Assembly (NCBI RefSeq): GCF_020991275.1
Contig: NZ_JAJLQY010000015.1
Span: 112,545-176,544 of the forward strand
Reading direction: 5' to 3'
Source of the DNA: Actinocorallia sp. API 0066
GTDB lineage: Bacteria; Actinomycetota; Actinomycetes; Streptosporangiales; Streptosporangiaceae
DNA: 64,000 nucleotides
Part shown: one piece after another, positions 1 through 7,722 of the stretch
Numbering within the stretch: position 1 is the stretch's first letter
How the letters are laid out: each line of letters starts with the position of its first letter
Translations under genes and position numbers: made by a program
Notes under the pieces: generated by a model
Seen by the model: the letters and a program-made list of their open reading frames with translations, nothing else
Database searches by the model: none
What the model was told of the DNA's origin: nothing

Positions 1-473
1 TCGATGGTGGCCTGCACGACGGTGCCGTTCAGCTTCTGCTCGTAGTGCAGGTGCGCGCCCTGGGACGCGCCGGTGTTGCCGACGGTGCCGAGCTGGCGGC
101 CGCGCTCCACGTTGGCGCCGACGGCGACGTCGCGCCGGTCCAGGTGCAGGTAGCGGGTCTGCCAGCCGCCGCCGTGGTCGATCACGACGTAGTTCCCGGC
201 GCTGCTGGAGAACTCCGAGATCACGACGCGGCCGGACGCGGAGGCGAGCGTCGGCTGGCCGAGGGTGGGCCCGCTGGTCGGGATCATGTCGATCATGTAC
301 TGGTTGGCGTGGCCGCCGTGGGTGGAGGTCGTCCACCGCTGGCCGCAGGGGACGGGCAGTTGGAAGGCGGGCTTCTCCGCCGCTCCGGCCGGGGCGGCGG
401 CGGGCAGGGCGGCGACCGGCGCGAGGAACAGCGTCGCCGCCGCCACGAGGCCGATCCTTCTGAGGATCTTCAT
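1..473 (-). CDS. Secreted M23-family metallopeptidase, C-terminus outside the window
   Basis: This is a peptidoglycan-hydrolase-type protein whose first 157 codons lie inside the window. The ATG at 473 is followed by a Sec signal peptide (basic start MKILRR, then an Ala/Leu-rich core to about residue 32). The LytM/M23 zinc site is visible: a His/Asp pair in the HGGHAN...MIDM region and the HxH pair in GAHLHYEQ; RYLHLD is the usual strand between them. It is a paralogue of the M23 domain of the gene ending at 2299 and is the last visible member of the same leftward gene row. Whether it also carries a tachylectin-like C-terminus cannot be seen. The catalytic assignment is firm; the substrate (peptide cross-bridge) is family knowledge. 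Confidence 0.85.
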   Translation of the reverse strand, partial: MKILRRIGLVAAATLFLAPVAALPAAAPAGAAEKPAFQLPVPCGQRWTTSTHGGHANQYMIDMIPTSGPTLGQPTLASASGRVVISEFSSSAGNYVVIDHGGGWQTRYLHLDRRDVAVGANVERGRQLGTVGNTGASQGAHLHYEQKLNGTVVQATI

Positions 474-511
474 GCGTCTCCTTCGAGGGTGGGGGGTGCG
501 AAGAGCGCGTG

Positions 512-2233
512 TCAGTCGGTGGTGATGCTCGCGGCGGGGCCGCCGATCCTGGCCCAGCCGAGGCTGAGGCCGGACCACTGGTAGACGCCGCTGCGGTCGG
601 GGCTCAGCCCGTAGATGCGGTCTCCGGTGACGGCGAATTGTGCGCCGGGCCCGCCGACCTTGCTCCAGCTCTGCGGGACGCCGCTGAACTTGTAGAGGTC
701 GCCGGTGAGGGGGTTCGTGGCGAAGAGTCCGGCGCCGCCGCCGTACAGCGCGCCCGCCGCGCCGCCGACCCTGGTCCAGGTGGTGCCGGAGCCCGTCCAC
801 TGGAAGACGGCGCTGCGGTCGGGGCTCAGCCCGTACACGCGGTCGACGGTGACGGCGAACTGCGCGCCGGGTCCGCCGATCTTCGTCCAGTTCTCGGGGG
901 TTCCGCTGTAGCGGTAGAGGTCGCCCGATGTCGGGTTTGTGGCGAAGAGTCCGGCCGGGCCCCCGTAGAGCCTGCCCGCCGGGCCGCCGACCTTGGTCCA
1001 GGTGGTGCCGGAGCCCGTCCACTGGTAGACGGCGCTCCGGTCGGGCCGCAGCCCGTAGAGCCTGCCGCCCGCGACGACGAACTGGGCGCCCGGTCCGCCG
1101 ACCTTGCTCCAGTTCTCGGGTGTCCCGTTGTACTTGTAGAGGTCGCCCGTCGTCGGGTTCGTCGCGAACAGGTTGCCGTCGCCCCCGATGAGCGTCCCGG
1201 CCGCGCCGCCGATCCTGATCCAGGACGAGCCGCTGGTCCGCTGGTAGACGGCGCTCCGGTCCGGGCTCAGCCCGTACACGCGGTGCGGGGTGTACGGCCG
1301 CGCGCGCCAGCTCAGCCGTGCCAGGTCGACGCCGCCCGCGCCCCAGCCCGCGCTGCTCAGCCACAGGCTCCCGTCGGTGTCCGCGACGACCTCGGCGGCG
1401 TGTGACGGCAGCCTGCCCACCTGGCCGGACTGGGTGAACCGGAACGGGTCGGTGCTCGCGTACACCTCGGCCCCCACGTAGTCCGCGGTGGAGGAGGAGC
1501 CGCCGAGGAACAGGTGCCAGAGGCCGTTCCGCTGCATCACGTAGGGGGATTCGGTCCAGCCGTCTCCCACGGCGGTGTAGGCGATCTTCCGGGCGCTCCA
1601 CGTGACGAGGTCGGTGCTGGTCCGGTAGGCGACGACGTCGCGGCCCCCGTTGGCGCGCTCCGTCGCGGTGTAGTACATGACCCACTGGGACCCGATCCGG
1701 GCGACCATCGGGTCGCGCGCCTCCCATCCGTCCCGGAACAGGGGGCCCGCCGCCCGGCGCGTCCAGTGGTACAGGTCGGTGGACGTGGCGAGGTTGATCT
1801 GGCTCCGGGACGCGTCGCCCACGGTCTGGCCGCCCGCGTAGAACATGTAGTACGTCGATCCGGAGCGGATGACGTGCGGCGCCCACAGGTGCGACTCCCC
1901 GTAGGAGGGGTCGACCGTCAACGCCATGGGGCGTTTTGTCCAGGGGCCGCGCAGGCTGGGCGCGGTGGCGTGCGCGAACTGGTCCTCGTCCTCGGGGGAG
2001 GCGGGTTCGGGGTGGGTGATGCCGAACAGGTGCCAGGTTCCGGTCGCCTCGTCCCGGATGAACGTGTGGTCGTTGATGTACCAGGGCCGGGTCTCTCCGA
2101 CGCTCGGGTCGTAGATCCGGAAGAAGTCCCCGGTGGTCACGGACTCGGCGGGCGCGGCGGCGGCCGGGACGGCGGGTACCGTCCCGAGCGAGACCGCCAC
2201 GAGGACGGCGGCGAGGGCGGTGCGGAGGTGCAC
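512..2233 (-). CDS. Secreted GH43/GH32-like glycosidase with C-terminal tachylectin-2-like propeller
   Basis: The protein is 573 aa. I chose GTG 2233 because a GGAG box lies 9 bases upstream and a signal peptide follows directly (RTALAAVLVAV... to about residue 27). Residues 45-310 look like the five-bladed propeller of GH43/GH32-type enzymes: YINDHTF (Asp55), EARDPMV (Asp174) and WTESPYV (Glu228) fit the nucleophile/base, transition-state stabiliser and acid positions. Residues about 320-573 are alternating half-repeats built on YGLSPDRSAV and LFATNPTTGDLY, typical of tachylectin-2-like sugar-binding propellers. The likely role is hydrolysis of an extracellular arabino- or fructo-type glycan. 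The exact GH family and substrate are not resolved by eye. Confidence 0.75.
   Translation of the reverse strand: MHLRTALAAVLVAVSLGTVPAVPAAAAPAESVTTGDFFRIYDPSVGETRPWYINDHTFIRDEATGTWHLFGITHPEPASPEDEDQFAHATAPSLRGPWTKRPMALTVDPSYGESHLWAPHVIRSGSTYYMFYAGGQTVGDASRSQINLATSTDLYHWTRRAAGPLFRDGWEARDPMVARIGSQWVMYYTATERANGGRDVVAYRTSTDLVTWSARKIAYTAVGDGWTESPYVMQRNGLWHLFLGGSSSTADYVGAEVYASTDPFRFTQSGQVGRLPSHAAEVVADTDGSLWLSSAGWGAGGVDLARLSWRARPYTPHRVYGLSPDRSAVYQRTSGSSWIRIGGAAGTLIGGDGNLFATNPTTGDLYKYNGTPENWSKVGGPGAQFVVAGGRLYGLRPDRSAVYQWTGSGTTWTKVGGPAGRLYGGPAGLFATNPTSGDLYRYSGTPENWTKIGGPGAQFAVTVDRVYGLSPDRSAVFQWTGSGTTWTRVGGAAGALYGGGAGLFATNPLTGDLYKFSGVPQSWSKVGGPGAQFAVTGDRIYGLSPDRSGVYQWSGLSLGWARIGGPAASITTD
545..1290 (-). 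repeat. Tandem tachylectin-2-like coding repeats, array A
   Basis: The 3' third of the glycosidase gene is a tandem array with a period near 245 bases. Each unit encodes an SPDRSAV...GSGTTWTKVGG half and a FATNP.TGDLY...GTPENWSKVGGPGAQF half. Copies are very similar at DNA level to each other and to array B in the next gene, so unequal exchange within and between the two genes is possible. Confidence 0.8.
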
Positions 2234-2298
2234 GGTGGGGCTCCAGGGGGTTCCCCGTGGGCGGGCCGGGGGCCGGCCCGCCCACGGAACGGTGTCGG

Positions 2299-3642
2299 TT
2301 ATCGGCCGGAGATGGAGTGCGCGGGGCCGCCGACCTGGACCCACGACGTGCCGGACCCGGTCCACCGGAAGACCGCCTGGCCGTTGGGCGCGAGCCCGTA
2401 CAGCTGGTCGGCGGTGACCGCGAACTGGCGGCCGGGACCGCCGACCTTGGCCCAGTTCTCGGGGGTGCCGCTGAACTTGTAGATGTCACCCGTGGACGGG
2501 TTCGTGGCGAAGAGTCCGGCGCCGCCCGCGTAGAGCTGGGCCGCCGCGCCGCCGACCTTGGTCCACGCGGTGCCGGAGCCGTTCCACTGGAAGACGGCGG
2601 TCCGGTCGGGGCTCAGCCCGTAGAGGCGGCTGCCGGTGACGGCGAACTGGGCGCCGGGTCCGCCGACCTTGCTCCAGTTCTCGGGTGTCCCGTTGTACTT
2701 GTAGAGGTCGCCCGTGGACGGGTTGGTGGCGAAGAGTCCGGCGCCGCCCGCGTAGAGCTGGCCCGCCGCGCCCCCGACCTTCGTCCAGGTGGTGCCGGAG
2801 CCGTTCCACTGGAACACCGCGCTCCGGTCGGGGCTCAGCCCGTAGACGCGGTCGCCGCTGACGACGAACTGGGCGCCGGGTCCGCCGACCTTGCTCCAGT
2901 TCTCCGGCGTCCCGTTGTAGCGGTAGAGGTCGCCCGTGGACGGGTTCGTGGCGAAGACTCCCGCCCCGCCCGTGATGAGCTGGCCCGCCGCGCCGCCGAC
3001 CTTCGTCCACGCGTTGCCCTGGCCGGTGTACTGGAAGACGCCCGAGCGGTCCGGGGACAGCGCGAACAGGCCGCTCCCGCTGGGCACCGGGGTGCCGCAG
3101 TTGGTGCTCACCATGTCGATCGGGCGGTCCGGGTGCATGATCAGCAACTGGCCCTGCAGCCTCGAATGGACGATGTGCTGGTTCTCGGCGTTCTGGTCGC
3201 TGTTCGGGTTGTAGAGCTGCTCGTAGTGCAGGTGGGGGTAGTTGGCTCCGACGGAGCCCATGTAGCCGATGACGTCGCCGCGCCTGACCGTGGTGCCGGG
3301 CCGGGCGACGTTGGTCATGTGGAGGTACAGGGTGAACCAGCCGTTGCCGTGCCGGATCTCCAGCCCGCCGGGCGAGACGTTCTCGTGCACGTAGCCGTCG
3401 GCCGACGCCAGGATCGGGCTGCCCGTCTGCATCCCGTACCGGTACATGTCGATCTTCTTGTCGGTGGGGTTGTGGCCCCCGTACGTCTTCAGCTCGATCC
3501 TGGTGTTGCAGGGGAACGGCAGCCGGAAGTCCGGCCTGGTGTCCTCCATGCCCGCCTGCGCCGAGGTCGCGACCGACACGGCGGCGAGCGGCGCGAGGAA
3601 CAGCGCCGCCGCGGCCGTGAGGCCGACCCTTGTGATCCTCAT
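2299..3642 (-). CDS. Secreted M23 metallopeptidase with tachylectin-2-like C-terminal array
   Basis: The protein is 447 aa. ATG 3642 has an AAGGAGAC ribosome site and starts a signal peptide (residues 1-30, ending SAQA). The M23 zinc ligands are seen as GGHNPTDKKIDM (His57, Asp65) and YPHLHYEQ (His137, His139). From about residue 195 to the end the protein is a tachylectin-like propeller array nearly identical to that of the glycosidase downstream. The array probably anchors or targets the enzyme to a surface glycan, so the two neighbours seem to share one targeting module. It lies 32 bases downstream of the esterase and 65 bases upstream of the glycosidase on the same strand, so co-transcription is likely. 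Confidence 0.85.
   Translation of the reverse strand: MRITRVGLTAAAALFLAPLAAVSVATSAQAGMEDTRPDFRLPFPCNTRIELKTYGGHNPTDKKIDMYRYGMQTGSPILASADGYVHENVSPGGLEIRHGNGWFTLYLHMTNVARPGTTVRRGDVIGYMGSVGANYPHLHYEQLYNPNSDQNAENQHIVHSRLQGQLLIMHPDRPIDMVSTNCGTPVPSGSGLFALSPDRSGVFQYTGQGNAWTKVGGAAGQLITGGAGVFATNPSTGDLYRYNGTPENWSKVGGPGAQFVVSGDRVYGLSPDRSAVFQWNGSGTTWTKVGGAAGQLYAGGAGLFATNPSTGDLYKYNGTPENWSKVGGPGAQFAVTGSRLYGLSPDRTAVFQWNGSGTAWTKVGGAAAQLYAGGAGLFATNPSTGDIYKFSGTPENWAKVGGPGRQFAVTADQLYGLAPNGQAVFRWTGSGTSWVQVGGPAHSISGR
2320..3070 (-). repeat. Tandem tachylectin-2-like coding repeats, array B
   Basis: This is the second copy of the array, in the M23 peptidase gene, with the same period of about 245 bases. The least conserved unit is the one nearest the 3' end (APNGQAVFRW instead of SPDRSAVFQW), as expected for the terminal blade of a propeller. 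Confidence 0.8.
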
Positions 3643-3674
3643 GTGTCTCCTTGGGGGTGGGAGCGTGCCTTGGG

Positions 3675-4649
3675 TCAGGCTTTGCGGAGCCGGCCGATGA
3701 TGCCGTCGATGTCCCGGATGAACATGTCCGGCCGGATCCAGTGGCCACCGGGCCGTTCGAGCGGCTCGTGCGGGATGCCCGCCTGACGGAGCAGGGAGCT
3801 GAACTCGCGGTGGCCGTTGAGGACGTGGCTCTCGTTGAACCAGTCCCAGACGGTGTCGGGGCTGGTCCCGGCGACGAGGAAGACCCGCTTGTTGCGGTAG
3901 CTCTCGATCCGCTGGACCGGGTTGTCGGCGTTGATCCGGTTCTGGTCCCACGGGGCGCCGTAGACCATTCCGCCGCCGAGCTCGACCGCCGCCGACGACG
4001 CGTTGGCCCAGTGCACGACCGCGCCGCCGTCGCGGCGGAGGCTGGCCGGGCCCGAATGCGAGCTGACCGAGGCGAAATGGCCGTAGTACTTGGCCGCGTA
4101 CTTCAGCGCGCCGAATCCACCCATGGAGAATCCGGCGACGGCCCTGCCGTTGTATTCGGCGTAGGTGCGGAAGTTCGCGTCGATCCACGGCAGGAGTTGC
4201 GCGATGTGGAACGTCTCCCAGTTGCGGGGGCCGACGTTCGAGTGGACCGGGTTGGAGTACCAGCCCGCCGCGCCGCCGTCGGGCATGACGACGATGATGC
4301 GTTTTCCGGCGGTCCAGTCGCGGACGCGGTGGCGGTCGAACGTGATGAAGTCCTGCTGTCCGCCGTGGAACAGATAGAGAACGGGATAGCGGAGGCCGCT
4401 GTTGTGGTATCCGTCCGGCAGCAGGACATTGACGCCGGGATTCCATCCGATCGCGTTTGTCGCGAACCGGTAGTACCGCATCCGGTGGTCGGCCTCGTTG
4501 CGGTCGACGACGCGCAACCCGAACCCGTCGCCGACGGCGCCGGCCGCCGACGCGGGGATCAGGGCGCCGCCGGCGCCGACGGTCAGCGCGGCGGTGAGAC
4601 CGCCCGCGGCTTTCAACACACCCCTGCGGGTGAGAATCAACTCACTCAA
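3675..4649 (-). CDS. Tat-exported esterase of the antigen 85/esterase D type (PF00756-like)
   Basis: The protein is 324 aa. The N-terminus has a twin-arginine motif (LTRRGVLKAAGG), a hydrophobic stretch and an ASAAGA cleavage region near residue 37, so export in folded form is predicted. The alpha/beta-hydrolase nucleophile is Ser175 in GFSMGG. LYLFHGG carries the usual oxyanion-side HG motif, and GGHW near the C-terminus would supply the catalytic His. Homologues act on acyl esters, including mycolyl or feruloyl esters; the substrate here is unknown. It is the first gene of the leftward row of secreted enzymes and diverges from the HTH-membrane gene at 4972. Confidence 0.8.
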   Translation of the reverse strand: MSELILTRRGVLKAAGGLTAALTVGAGGALIPASAAGAVGDGFGLRVVDRNEADHRMRYYRFATNAIGWNPGVNVLLPDGYHNSGLRYPVLYLFHGGQQDFITFDRHRVRDWTAGKRIIVVMPDGGAAGWYSNPVHSNVGPRNWETFHIAQLLPWIDANFRTYAEYNGRAVAGFSMGGFGALKYAAKYYGHFASVSSHSGPASLRRDGGAVVHWANASSAAVELGGGMVYGAPWDQNRINADNPVQRIESYRNKRVFLVAGTSPDTVWDWFNESHVLNGHREFSSLLRQAGIPHEPLERPGGHWIRPDMFIRDIDGIIGRLRKA

Positions 4650-4885
4650 ATCATGCTCCTCGGACGGGGAATCGCCTGGTCAGCCACGCGGGAGCGCCCA
4701 CCCACGGGCCGGTATCGGCCGACAACCTTCAGTACAGAAAAACGGGCATGTATGTATGGGTGGCGTCGGCGTGGAACCTGTTGCTGGGTGGGGGTTCCGA
4801 GCCGCCGGTGACTGGGCTGGCCGAACCTCATCTAAGCCGAGGTTCCGGCCTCCACCCGGGCGGTGCGCCCCCGTCCCGCCGACAT

Positions 4886-4907
4886 CGGACATCCGCGAGG
4901 ATGTCCG
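4886..4907. promoter_or_regulatory. Perfect inverted repeat, probable operator
   Basis: Nine-base arms (CGGACATCC / GGATGTCCG) flank a 4-base spacer. It sits 65 bases before ATG 4972. The gene it precedes encodes a HTH protein, so autoregulation is a reasonable guess. No T-run follows, which argues against a terminator. Confidence 0.5.
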
Positions 4908-4939
4908 GCCTGCTGGGACGGGCCGGAACGTGGACGCGT

Positions 4940-4960
4940 CGGACAAAGCTTCGGACAAAG
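4940..4960 (+). repeat. Short direct repeat CGGACAAAG x2
   Basis: Two copies of a 9-base word start 12 bases apart, immediately before the ribosome site of the gene at 4972. It may be a regulator half-site pair. The meaning is unknown. Confidence 0.35.
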
Positions 4961-4971
4961 GGGAAGGCGTC

Positions 4972-5958
4972 ATGGGCAGGCTCGAACAGCGGTTGGACCC
5001 CGAGGCGGGGCCGCTCCAGCGGTTCGCGCAGGATCTACGGGACCTGCGCCGGCGCGCGGGCAGCCCGTCCTACCGGGACCTCGCCGCCCGGACCCACTAT
5101 TCGGCGTCCACGCTCGCCGCCGCGGCCTCGGGACTCAAACTCCCCACCGAGCCGGTGCTCGCCGCCTACGTCACCGCGTGCGGCGGCGACCCGCACGAAT
5201 GGGAGGGCCGCCGGAGAAAGCTGAGCCTTCTGATGTCCGCTGCGGTGGTGGACGAGGAAGTGGAACCGGAAATGGCGGGAACGCCGTCCGAGGCGGAGGC
5301 GCCGGTTCCGCCCGTCGCGCCCCGAAGAACGGTGGACGTTTCCCGGTTCCGGACGCGGACGTTCCGCAACTTCGTCACCCGGTGGGCTTCGGTCCTTTCC
5401 CTGGTGCTCCTCTTTCTGGTCTTCCTGCAGAACCTGTATTCGCCGGAGAAGCCCAGCCACGCCGAAGTCCCGCTGGACTCCCCCAAGAAGGTGGCGGGCG
5501 ATCAGGAACTGCGCGCCGATTCCGACGTCCCGCCGATCTACCGGCCGCAGATCATGGCGGCGGCCAACAGATGTCCGGCCCCCGAGGTGACGCCCGCGCT
5601 CGTCGCCGCGATCCTCAAGGTGGAAAGCGGATTCGACCCGAACCTCGCCGACCCGGCGAAGGACGAGTACGGAATAGCCCGCTGGACGCCGCGCGTCCTC
5701 CGCCACTACCTTCCGCTGGAACAGCAGGCGGTCGTCCCCGAGCCGCCGTTCACCGCCGAGGAGTCGATCGCCGCCCTGGGCCGGATGCTCTGCACGCTCG
5801 CGCCCATCCTCCAGGGTGTGCCCGGCGACGCCGCGCTCAACCTGGCCGCCGCCTACCGCACCTCCACGTGGACCGTCCAGCAGCAGGGGCCCGGCCTCCG
5901 CAAGATCGCCCCCTACCTGGACAAGGTGAGGACCCAGCTGCACGCCTACACCCCCTAG
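4972..5958 (+). CDS. HTH - transmembrane - lysozyme-fold (SLT-like) protein
   Basis: The protein is 328 aa; ATG 4972 is preceded by GGGGAAGG. Residues 15-75 resemble the actinobacterial XRE-type HTH (YRDLAARTHYSASTLAAAASG). About 138-156 is one membrane span, and 195-328 look like a soluble lytic transglycosylase-like fold with ILKVESGFDP, where Glu218 is the likely acid. The topology would place the DNA-binding domain in the cytosol and the lysozyme-like domain outside, so it could sense or trim peptidoglycan while affecting transcription. The usual glutamine-rich SLT motif after the Glu is weakened (YGIARWTP), so it may bind rather than cleave. It converges on the next gene with only 3 bases between. 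Confidence 0.7.
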   Translation: MGRLEQRLDPEAGPLQRFAQDLRDLRRRAGSPSYRDLAARTHYSASTLAAAASGLKLPTEPVLAAYVTACGGDPHEWEGRRRKLSLLMSAAVVDEEVEPEMAGTPSEAEAPVPPVAPRRTVDVSRFRTRTFRNFVTRWASVLSLVLLFLVFLQNLYSPEKPSHAEVPLDSPKKVAGDQELRADSDVPPIYRPQIMAAANRCPAPEVTPALVAAILKVESGFDPNLADPAKDEYGIARWTPRVLRHYLPLEQQAVVPEPPFTAEESIAALGRMLCTLAPILQGVPGDAALNLAAAYRTSTWTVQQQGPGLRKIAPYLDKVRTQLHAYTP

Positions 5959-5961
5959 CGG

Positions 5962-7722
5962 TCAGGTGGAGAGGTAGGTGAGCTGGTGGGTGGTCTCCAG
6001 GAGGTGGTGGGCCAGGGACGCGGAGGTGACGGTGGCGGCCGGGACGTTGAGGGCCGTGCCGATGGCGGCGGCGAGAGCCGTGACGGAGAGGACTCGGCTC
6101 GGGGGGACGGGCTGGGGCGGGAGGGCGGTGCCGGTGGCCCGGAGGGTTCTTGAGTAGGTGGTGCCGGTCAGGTCCAGGGCGAAGTGCTGGGCCTGGGCCG
6201 GTTGGGAGAGGGTCAGTTCGGTGAGGGAGCCGGGGAAGAGGACGAGGAGGGTCGTCGGGGTGAGGAGTGTGGTCCGGAGGGGCGTCACGGGGGCGGTGTC
6301 CGTCCGGCCCGCGATCTGGAGGGCGGGGTAGGCGGGGATGAGGTCGGAGCGGATGAGGGCGCCGGTGACGGCCGTCTCGGGGACGGGCAGGGGAAGTTCC
6401 CGGTCGCGGAGCGCGTCGGCGCGGGTGATGCGGGCGATGCTGGTGGCGCCGTCGAGCAGGTGGGCGAGCCAGCGCGGGTCAAGCTGGACGAAGCGGATGG
6501 ATTCCGGCGGCAGCAGGCGGTCATCCGGGATGAGGTAGCGGGTCGGGACGCCCGTGAGCTGGGCGAGTCCGGTGAGGAAGGCGGCGGCGTCGGCGGGGAG
6601 CGCGGTGTTGATGGGCGCGAGCGGTAGGGGGTGGTCGTCAGGCTCGGACTCGCGGGCGGCGGCGAGGGTGCGGCGGTGCTGCCACGCCGCGAGGGAACGC
6701 GCGATGGTCCGGTTCTGCAACGCGAGCAGGCGGCCGAGCTGCCAGGCCGCCGCATAGGAGACGTCGAGCATGCCCGTGGACGGGTCGTGCCGCAGCAGCT
6801 CATCGGCGGTGCGCACGCCCAAGGGCGCGTCATCCGACGCCGGGCCGGTGACGAGCGGTCCGCGATACCAGGAGGCGGTGCGGCCGCCCTGGCGGAGGGT
6901 GTGCCGTACCGGCACGTGGCCCTGGGCGAGGAACGTGTCGGCGGCGGGGATGCCGCTGTCGGGCAGCCGGAAGGACGCGCCCCGGTCGACGAGGGCGGCG
7001 GCGAGCGCGGTGAACGTGTGGTCGGCGGAGACGGAGGCGAACCGCCAGCTCGCGAGCGTCACCAGCCGGACGAGCGGGCCCGCCTCCGCCGGGGGGAAGA
7101 CGAACCCGGTGGCGTCGTAGCGTCCTTCGACCGAGACGAGGTGCACGGTGGTGGCCGCGCCGGGCCGGGGGAGCCGGTTGGCGACGACGACGGCCGTCTC
7201 GTCGTCGGCCTTGCGGACGTGCGCGAGCAGCGCCAGATCCGACGTGCTCGGCAGGATCGAGGCCAACAGCGTCCGGGGCACGTCGATGACGTGCACCGGG
7301 TCGCCCGCGTGCTGCCCGGCCTCCAGCGGGGTCGCGGGCAGGTCCGCGAGCGTTACGGTCCGCTGTTCCGGCCGCTCGTCGCCGTCGAAGACCAGCAGCG
7401 CGAGCCAGGGCGGCGCGGTCGCGGACGGTGCGGTGCCCGCCCGCTCCCACGGCAGCGTCGGCCGGTCGAGCACCACGTGCGGCAGCGTGTCGGAGTGTTC
7501 GCCGAGGCCGCCGTCCGGCGGGAACACCGACCGGATCATGCCCGGCGGCAGTGCGAACCGCTCGCCCGCCACGCGGAACGTCCGGGATGTCGCGAACGAC
7601 ACGCCGGCGCCGACCCGCGTCGACGGCGCGACGTCCGCGACGGCCTGGGTGACGCCGATGGTGTAGTCGCCGGGCGGCAGCACCGGCCGCCGGAACGCGA
7701 GGAACGTCAGGTCGTCAGCCAC
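5962..7722 (-). CDS. Large uncharacterised protein, last gene of the DUF6603 operon (586 aa)
   Basis: I do not recognise a family. GTG 7722 lies 8 bases inside the end of the DUF6603 gene, with GGAGGTG upstream, so translation is coupled. There is no signal peptide and no membrane span. The N-terminal 120 residues are rich in short beta strands and Pro/Gly turns; the middle (residues about 325-470) is more helical, with repeated Leu/Ala/Arg segments around LQNRTIARSLAAWQHRR. It stands in the same kind of relation to the operon as the 1139-aa protein: both have long beta-rich N-termini and helical middles. A structural or scaffold role is a guess from size and context only. Confidence 0.7.
   Translation of the reverse strand: MADDLTFLAFRRPVLPPGDYTIGVTQAVADVAPSTRVGAGVSFATSRTFRVAGERFALPPGMIRSVFPPDGGLGEHSDTLPHVVLDRPTLPWERAGTAPSATAPPWLALLVFDGDERPEQRTVTLADLPATPLEAGQHAGDPVHVIDVPRTLLASILPSTSDLALLAHVRKADDETAVVVANRLPRPGAATTVHLVSVEGRYDATGFVFPPAEAGPLVRLVTLASWRFASVSADHTFTALAAALVDRGASFRLPDSGIPAADTFLAQGHVPVRHTLRQGGRTASWYRGPLVTGPASDDAPLGVRTADELLRHDPSTGMLDVSYAAAWQLGRLLALQNRTIARSLAAWQHRRTLAAARESEPDDHPLPLAPINTALPADAAAFLTGLAQLTGVPTRYLIPDDRLLPPESIRFVQLDPRWLAHLLDGATSIARITRADALRDRELPLPVPETAVTGALIRSDLIPAYPALQIAGRTDTAPVTPLRTTLLTPTTLLVLFPGSLTELTLSQPAQAQHFALDLTGTTYSRTLRATGTALPPQPVPPSRVLSVTALAAAIGTALNVPAATVTSASLAHHLLETTHQLTYLST

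Larger units (their letters stand above)
4650..4971. other. Divergent intergenic region between esterase and HTH-membrane gene
   Basis: This is 322 bases without a credible gene. It holds a 22-base inverted repeat (4886-4907) and a short direct repeat (4940-4960), both on the side of the plus-strand gene. I see no convincing promoter hexamers. Confidence 0.6.

Noticed and set aside
545..3070. CRISPR-like array
   Set aside because: Repeats are contiguous, about 245 bases, protein coding and without unique spacers; they are propeller blades.
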